Shown here piece by piece: positions 59,958 through 64,000 of a stretch of 64,000 bases of DNA. The translations under genes and the position numbers were made by a program. How positions within the stretch are numbered: the first letter of the stretch is position 1; each line of letters starts with the position of its first letter. Source of the stretch: Pontivivens sp032464575. GTDB lineage: Bacteria; Pseudomonadota; Alphaproteobacteria; Rhodobacterales; Rhodobacteraceae. The stretch covers positions 248,001-312,000 of the forward strand of contig JAWDKM010000003.1 in the NCBI GenBank assembly GCA_032464575.1, in the 5' to 3' direction. The notes beneath the pieces were generated by a model. It did not search any database and was not told the origin of the DNA. It saw only the letters and a list, made by a program, of their open reading frames with translations.

Positions 59958-60608
59958 CTAAGGGATCGACGTGCGCGAGAGCTGCAGCACGTCCTCTGCC
60001 GTGGCATCAGGAGACAGCGCGTTCCAGTCCGCCCGGACACTCAACGCCTGCGCCAGGCGCCGGTGATAGGCCGCGCGCGTGATCTCGAGCGCGCCCATGC
60101 GGATCAGGTGAGAGGTCACGAACTGCGTGTCGAGCAGGCGGAAACCCCCTGCGTTCAGCCGCGCGATCAGCCAGACCAGCGCGATCTTCGACGCATCGCT
60201 CGCCCGACTGAACATGCTCTCCCCGAAGAAGGCCGCGCCCAGCCGTACGCCGTAGAGGCCGCCGACCAGCAACCCGCCCTGCCGGACCTCGATCGAATGG
60301 GCGAAGCCCATTGCGTGCAGCTGGCTGTAGAGCGTGAAGATCTCATCGTTGATCCACGTCTCGTCCCGATCGGAGCAGGCGCGCACCACAGTGGGAAAGG
60401 CCCGGTCGGTCGTGACGGAAAACCCACCGCGCCGGATGCGCTTGGCGAGGCTGCGTGAAACGTGCAGCCCGTCGAGCGGGATGATCCCGCGCCGCTGCGG
60501 GTCGACCCATTGGGTCGGCCCGCTCCGATGTTCCGCCATCGGAAACACTCCGGCTGCATACGCATTCAACAGAAGTTCGGGCGTGATCTCCGGTGCGTCG
60601 CGGGGCAT
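59958..60608 (-). CDS. aat: Leucyl/phenylalanyl-tRNA-protein transferase
   Basis: A 216-residue N-end rule transferase that adds Leu or Phe to N-terminal Arg/Lys. Family motifs are AYAAGVFPMAE, WVDPQRRGIIPLDGLHVSRSLAKRIRRGGF, WINDEIFTLY, HSIEVRQGGLLVGGLYGVRLGAAFFGESMF and LLDTQFVTSHLIRMGA. Normal length. It follows accC by 11 bp in the leftward operon. Confidence 0.97.
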   Translation of the reverse strand: MPRDAPEITPELLLNAYAAGVFPMAEHRSGPTQWVDPQRRGIIPLDGLHVSRSLAKRIRRGGFSVTTDRAFPTVVRACSDRDETWINDEIFTLYSQLHAMGFAHSIEVRQGGLLVGGLYGVRLGAAFFGESMFSRASDASKIALVWLIARLNAGGFRLLDTQFVTSHLIRMGALEITRAAYHRRLAQALSVRADWNALSPDATAEDVLQLSRTSIP

Positions 60609-60619
60609 GGGTCTCGACG

Positions 60620-61969
60620 TCAGCTCTCAAATTCGGCGGCCAGCCACTTCTCCAGCCAGTGGATGTTGTAGTCGCCGGTCTGCACACCGGGCGCCCGCAG
60701 GAGAGCGTGGAAAAGCGGGAGCGTCGTATCGATCCCTTCCACCACGAACTCGCTGAGGGCCCGGTCGAGCCGGGCAAGTGCTTCGCGCCGATCCTTGCCG
60801 TGAACGATCAGTTTGCCAATAAGACTGTCGTAGTAAGGCGGGATGCGGTACCCGGCATAAATGGCACTGTCCATGCGCACACCCAGACCCCCGGGAGCAT
60901 GGAAGGCCTTGATATCGCCGGGAGAAGGCCGGAAGTCCGGCAGCTTCTCCGCATTGATGCGACATTCGATCGCGTGGCCGTACGGCACCAGGTCCTCCTG
61001 CCGGAAGGACATCGGCTGACCGGCCGCAACGCGAATCTGCTCCTGCACGAGGTCGACGCCGTAGATCGCCTCGGTCACCGGGTGCTCGACCTGCAGGCGG
61101 GTGTTCATCTCGATGAAGTAGAACTCGCCGTTCTCGTAGAGGAACTCGATGGTGCCCGCGCCGATATAATTGATCGCCGCGACCGCCTCCGCGCAGGTCT
61201 TGCCGATCCTCGCGCGCGTCTCCGCGTCGATGACGGGGGAGGGAGCCTCCTCGAACACCTTCTGGTGGCGGCGCTGCAGCGAGCAGTCGCGCTCGCCCAG
61301 ATGCACGGCATTGCCGCGCCCGTCGCCGAAGACCTGGACCTCGATGTGGCGGGGAAGCTGGAGGTACTTCTCGATATAGACGGCATCGTCGCCGAAGGCG
61401 GCCTTCGCCTCGGACCGCGCCGACTGGAAGGCGACATCGAGATCGCCTTCGGAGAGAGCCACCTTCATCCCGCGCCCGCCACCGCCCGCGGCGGCCTTAA
61501 CGATCACCGGGAAGCCCATGTCGGACGCGATAGCGCGCGCCTCCTCCAGCGTGCCGACGCCGCCGTCGGAGCCGGGGACGCAGGGCACGCCCAGCCGCTT
61601 CATCGTATCCTTCGCCGCGATCTTGTCGCCCATCACGTTGATGTGGTCCGCGGACGGCCCGATGAAGGTGATGCCGTGATCGACCACGATCTGGGAGAAG
61701 CTCGCGTTCTCGCTCAGGAAACCGTAGCCGGGATGGACAGCGTCCGCCCCCGTGATCTCGCAGGCGGAGATGATATTGGGGATCGAGAGGTAGCTCTGCG
61801 CGCCGGCGGGCGGGCCGATACACACGCTTTCGTCGGCCATGCGCACATGCATCGCGTCGCTGTCGGCGGTGGAATGCACCGCGACGGTCTGGATGCCCAT
61901 CTCCTTGCACGCGCGGTGGATGCGCAGCGCGATCTCGCCCCGGTTGGCGATCAGGACCTTCTTGAACAT
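60620..61969 (-). CDS. accC: Acetyl-CoA carboxylase, biotin carboxylase subunit
   Basis: A 449-residue ATP-grasp enzyme carboxylating biotin on AccB. The start is MFKKVLIANRGEIALRIHRACKEMGI. The Gly-rich ATP loop is KAAAGGGGRGM near 158-168, and YIEKYLQLPRHIEVQVFGDG and FIEMNTRLQVEHPVTE follow. Normal length. It is second in accB-accC-aat. Confidence 0.98.
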   Translation of the reverse strand: MFKKVLIANRGEIALRIHRACKEMGIQTVAVHSTADSDAMHVRMADESVCIGPPAGAQSYLSIPNIISACEITGADAVHPGYGFLSENASFSQIVVDHGITFIGPSADHINVMGDKIAAKDTMKRLGVPCVPGSDGGVGTLEEARAIASDMGFPVIVKAAAGGGGRGMKVALSEGDLDVAFQSARSEAKAAFGDDAVYIEKYLQLPRHIEVQVFGDGRGNAVHLGERDCSLQRRHQKVFEEAPSPVIDAETRARIGKTCAEAVAAINYIGAGTIEFLYENGEFYFIEMNTRLQVEHPVTEAIYGVDLVQEQIRVAAGQPMSFRQEDLVPYGHAIECRINAEKLPDFRPSPGDIKAFHAPGGLGVRMDSAIYAGYRIPPYYDSLIGKLIVHGKDRREALARLDRALSEFVVEGIDTTLPLFHALLRAPGVQTGDYNIHWLEKWLAAEFES

Positions 61970-61976
61970 GCGCGCC

Positions 61977-62471
61977 TCACTCGATCACGACGAGGGGGGC
62001 GCCGAACTCCACAGGCTCGCCATCGCCGACGAGGATGCGGCTCACCTTCCCGCCGCGAGGCGAGGGGATCTGGTTCATCGTCTTCATGGCTTCGATGATG
62101 AGCAGGGTCTGCCCCTCGCTCACCTGATCGCCCACGGAAACGAAGGGCGAGGCGCCGGGCTCGGCCTGCAGGTAGACGGTTCCGACCATGGGCGAGGTCA
62201 CCGCACCGGGATGCTGGGCGGGATCGGCAGCAGCGGCGGGCTCTGCGGCAGGGGAAGCGGCTGCGACGGGTGCGGGGGCAGGGGCCGCTGCGACCGGGGC
62301 CGGGGCAGGCGCGGCCACCATCTGCTGGACCATCTGGCGCGTCACCCGCACCTCCAGTTCATCGTCCTCGCCGAATTTGCGTTCGACCTCGATCTCGGTC
62401 AGGTCGCTGTCCTTCAGAAGCTCCGCGAGCGCCTTGATGAAGGCGATGTCGGCTTCGTAGGTGTTGCCCAT
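61977..62471 (-). CDS. accB: Acetyl-CoA carboxylase, biotin carboxyl carrier protein
   Basis: A 164-residue BCCP. The biotinylated lysine is Lys130 in EAMKTMNQIPS. The N-terminal dimer/interaction helix is followed by an Ala/Pro-rich linker (about residues 52-88). The start at 62471 has GAGGAACCT before it; an upstream in-frame ATG adds eight residues without support. It leads the acc operon after the DsbA gene. Confidence 0.97.
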   Translation of the reverse strand: MGNTYEADIAFIKALAELLKDSDLTEIEVERKFGEDDELEVRVTRQMVQQMVAAPAPAPVAAAPAPAPVAAASPAAEPAAAADPAQHPGAVTSPMVGTVYLQAEPGASPFVSVGDQVSEGQTLLIIEAMKTMNQIPSPRGGKVSRILVGDGEPVEFGAPLVVIE

Positions 62472-62602
62472 AGGTTCCTCGCAAGTTGCCCACACCGGAC
62501 GGACGCCCGGCGGCCCCGGCGTTGCGGGGCGACGTTCAAGATGGACCGTCTATACGTGGTCGTGACGTAGCGTGAAAGGGCGATCCGTCACTCGGAAGGA
62601 GG

Positions 62603-63421
62603 CTATTGCCCGACGCGTCGGACCAGCTCCACCGTCTCCTGCATCCGGGGGAGCGGCATGTATCCGCGCACCACCGTGTCGCCGATCACGAAGGTGGGCG
62701 TGCCGGAGATATTCAGCGCACCGGCCAGCGTGCGAACCTCGGCGATCTGGCGCTCGACCTCGCGGCTGTCCATGTCCGAGCGCATCGCTTCGACATCGGC
62801 TCCGGAGCGTTCGGCGAGGCGGTCGATGATCTGGTCGTTGAGCCGCCCGCCGAAGCGCATGAGCGCGTCGTTGAATGCCTTGTAGACGTCGGGACCGTCA
62901 TTCTCGAGCACCGCGAGCGTCGCCTGCGCCGCGGTCGTGCTCATCGGGCCGAGGATGGGCAGTTCCTTGACGATGTAGCGGATATTGCCGTCCTGCTCGA
63001 TCAGCGTCGCGACCTCGTCATGGGCGCGCTTGCAGAACCCGCACTGGTAGTCGAGGAACTCCACGATCGTGATGTCGCCCTCGGGGTTGCCGCCGACATA
63101 GGAGAAGCCGTCGTCAAAGAGCGCGTCGGCATTGTCGCGCACCATGTCGATCTCCGCCGCCTGTGCGTCGGCCTGCTGCCGCGCCTCGATCAGACCGACC
63201 ATCTCCATGACGATTTCGGGGTTCGACAAAAGGTAGGCGCGGATCTCGCCATGCAGCGCCTCCCGCGTCTCGCCATCGAAGGTGTCGCTCACTGCGGTGC
63301 TGACGCGCGCCTCGCTCTGCGGCGGGCGTGGCGCCTCCACTACCGGGGCGGTCCACAGGCCCACCGCCGTGGCACCCACCAGCACGGCCACGCCCGCTAC
63401 GGTCCAGAACTGTCCGCTCAT
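62603..63421 (-). CDS. DsbA-family thioredoxin-fold protein
   Basis: A 272-residue periplasmic protein. An N-terminal membrane anchor or signal (about residues 7-24) is followed by a helical spacer and a thioredoxin fold with the CxxC site Cys127-Gly-Phe-Cys130 (DYQCGFCKRAHDE) and cis-Pro motif SGTPTF near residue 240. It resembles ScsC/DsbG-like disulfide isomerases or the Com1-type group. A long helical region before the domain could mediate oligomers. It follows the TPR/M48 gene by 5 bp, and a 131-bp gap separates it from accB. Confidence 0.93.
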   Translation of the reverse strand: MSGQFWTVAGVAVLVGATAVGLWTAPVVEAPRPPQSEARVSTAVSDTFDGETREALHGEIRAYLLSNPEIVMEMVGLIEARQQADAQAAEIDMVRDNADALFDDGFSYVGGNPEGDITIVEFLDYQCGFCKRAHDEVATLIEQDGNIRYIVKELPILGPMSTTAAQATLAVLENDGPDVYKAFNDALMRFGGRLNDQIIDRLAERSGADVEAMRSDMDSREVERQIAEVRTLAGALNISGTPTFVIGDTVVRGYMPLPRMQETVELVRRVGQ

Positions 63422-63426
63422 CTCAC

Positions 63427-64000
63427 TCAACCCCCTCGCGCCCGTTCCACGACGGACAGAATTTCCTGTGCCCTTATCCATTCGGGCGAGCCGCGGGGCA
63501 AGCCTTCCATGGCGATCCGGGCGAAGCGTTCCGCATCGGGGGCGGAGCCAGACAGCGCGAACCGCTCCGCCGTGTAGAGGGCTGCCTGCGGCTGGTTGCC
63601 GGCCCGCGCGTGGGCTTCGGCCAACGCGCGCAGCGAGACCGGCGTGCCGAGCGCGCCTTCCCGGGCGCGGCTCAGTTCCTGCAGCGCGCGGGCATTAGCC
63701 TCCGGCGTGTTGAGCGCCAGAAGCGCCCGCCCGAGCCCAGCGCGCAGCAGCGCCGCATCGGGCCGCAGTGCCAGCGCGCGCTCATAGGGCCCGACGGCGC
63801 CGCGCGCATCGCCGCTCTCCAGCCGGAACTGGCCCTTGAGCTCGTAGAGCCACGGATTGTTCGGCTCCAGCGCGATCGCCGCGTCGATCTCCCGATCCGC
63901 GCCGGCAGGGTCGGGCAGGCGGTGCAGCGCGATGGCCCGCTGAATGCGCGCAGGCATGTCGTTGCGCCCCGACACGCGGTCCAGAGCACTTTGCGGCGGG
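63427..64000 (-). CDS. TPR protein, probable C-terminus of an M48 metalloprotease (runs off right edge)
   Basis: The reading frame is open from the window edge to 63427, giving at least 190 residues. They form TPR-like repeats (IDAAIALEPNNPWLYELKGQFRLESGDARGAVGPYERALALRPD). The first visible residues (PPQSALDRVSGRNDMPARIQRAI) look like internal protein sequence, so an apparent start at 63975 is not the true one. In Rhodobacterales the gene next to this DsbA-family protein is usually an M48 peptidase with C-terminal TPRs (BepA-like), which fits. The catalytic HExxH part would lie outside the window. Confidence 0.75.
   Translation of the reverse strand, partial: PPQSALDRVSGRNDMPARIQRAIALHRLPDPAGADREIDAAIALEPNNPWLYELKGQFRLESGDARGAVGPYERALALRPDAALLRAGLGRALLALNTPEANARALQELSRAREGALGTPVSLRALAEAHARAGNQPQAALYTAERFALSGSAPDAERFARIAMEGLPRGSPEWIRAQEILSVVERARGG

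Overview
The window is a GC-rich (about 65-70%) chromosomal stretch of an alphaproteobacterium, most likely a marine-type Rhodobacterales (Roseobacter-group relative). Signs are a CtrA-like box in the flagellar divergon, ribosomal protein L21 with a long C-terminal extension, a Hint-domain protein, a DddP-type DMSP lyase, the glnB-glnA pair with an NtrC-like palindrome, and the NDUFA12-mlaD-DUF2155-aat-accC-accB neighbourhood. Genes are dense and many overlap by 4 bp (ATGA). I saw no phage, insertion sequence, CRISPR array, integron or rRNA operon.

Layout. 1-2648: the start of an unidentified leftward gene, then an isopropylmalate/tartrate-type dehydrogenase and a Gfo/Idh/MocA oxidoreductase. 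2652-11612: two divergent flagellar operons, fliF-fliH-fliN-fliP-fliG leftward and fliL, a coiled-coil gene, motE-like, motA and an AMIN-like/helical-repeat gene rightward, with the CtrA box between them. 11846-16033: gpsA, a HAD phosphatase, a glucosylglycerol-phosphate synthase and a DUF4198 gene, read as a complete glucosylglycerol (compatible solute) operon. 16232-17218: a TbpB-like surface lipoprotein. 17225-30381: a large formate dehydrogenase island. Its leftward arm carries a polyferredoxin, three small accessory families and a TupABC tungstate importer; its rightward arm carries DUF3305, DUF3306, a TorD chaperone, a small Tat protein, FdhABC and a 42-residue membrane peptide, closed by a strong terminator.

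30451-41292: a glutathione transferase broken by one amber codon, tRNA-Ser(CGA), a TetR regulator with a perfect operator palindrome, then rplU-rpmA, an RtcB-family protein, three tandem GNAT acetyltransferases, obgE, proB, a lipoprotein and proA. 41389-50083: dddP, a heme-dependent N-demethylase-like gene with a crotonase, glnB-glnA, nnr with a low-GC central patch, and the Hint protein. 50228-57514: tRNA-Leu(UAG), tig, davA-davB (lysine to 5-aminovalerate), clpP, clpX and a VOC protein. 57951-64000: NDUFA12, mlaD, a methyltransferase, DUF2155, then leftward aat, accC, accB, a DsbA-family protein and the C-terminus of a TPR protein running off the edge.

Themes. Several modules fit a saline, algae-associated life: glucosylglycerol for osmoprotection, DMSP cleavage, lysine catabolism through the aminovalerate route, and formate as an auxiliary electron donor. 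The least explained parts are the FDH accessory proteins co-transcribed with the tungstate importer, the flagellar coiled-coil and AMIN-like/helical-repeat genes, and the DUF4198 gene at the end of the glucosylglycerol operon.
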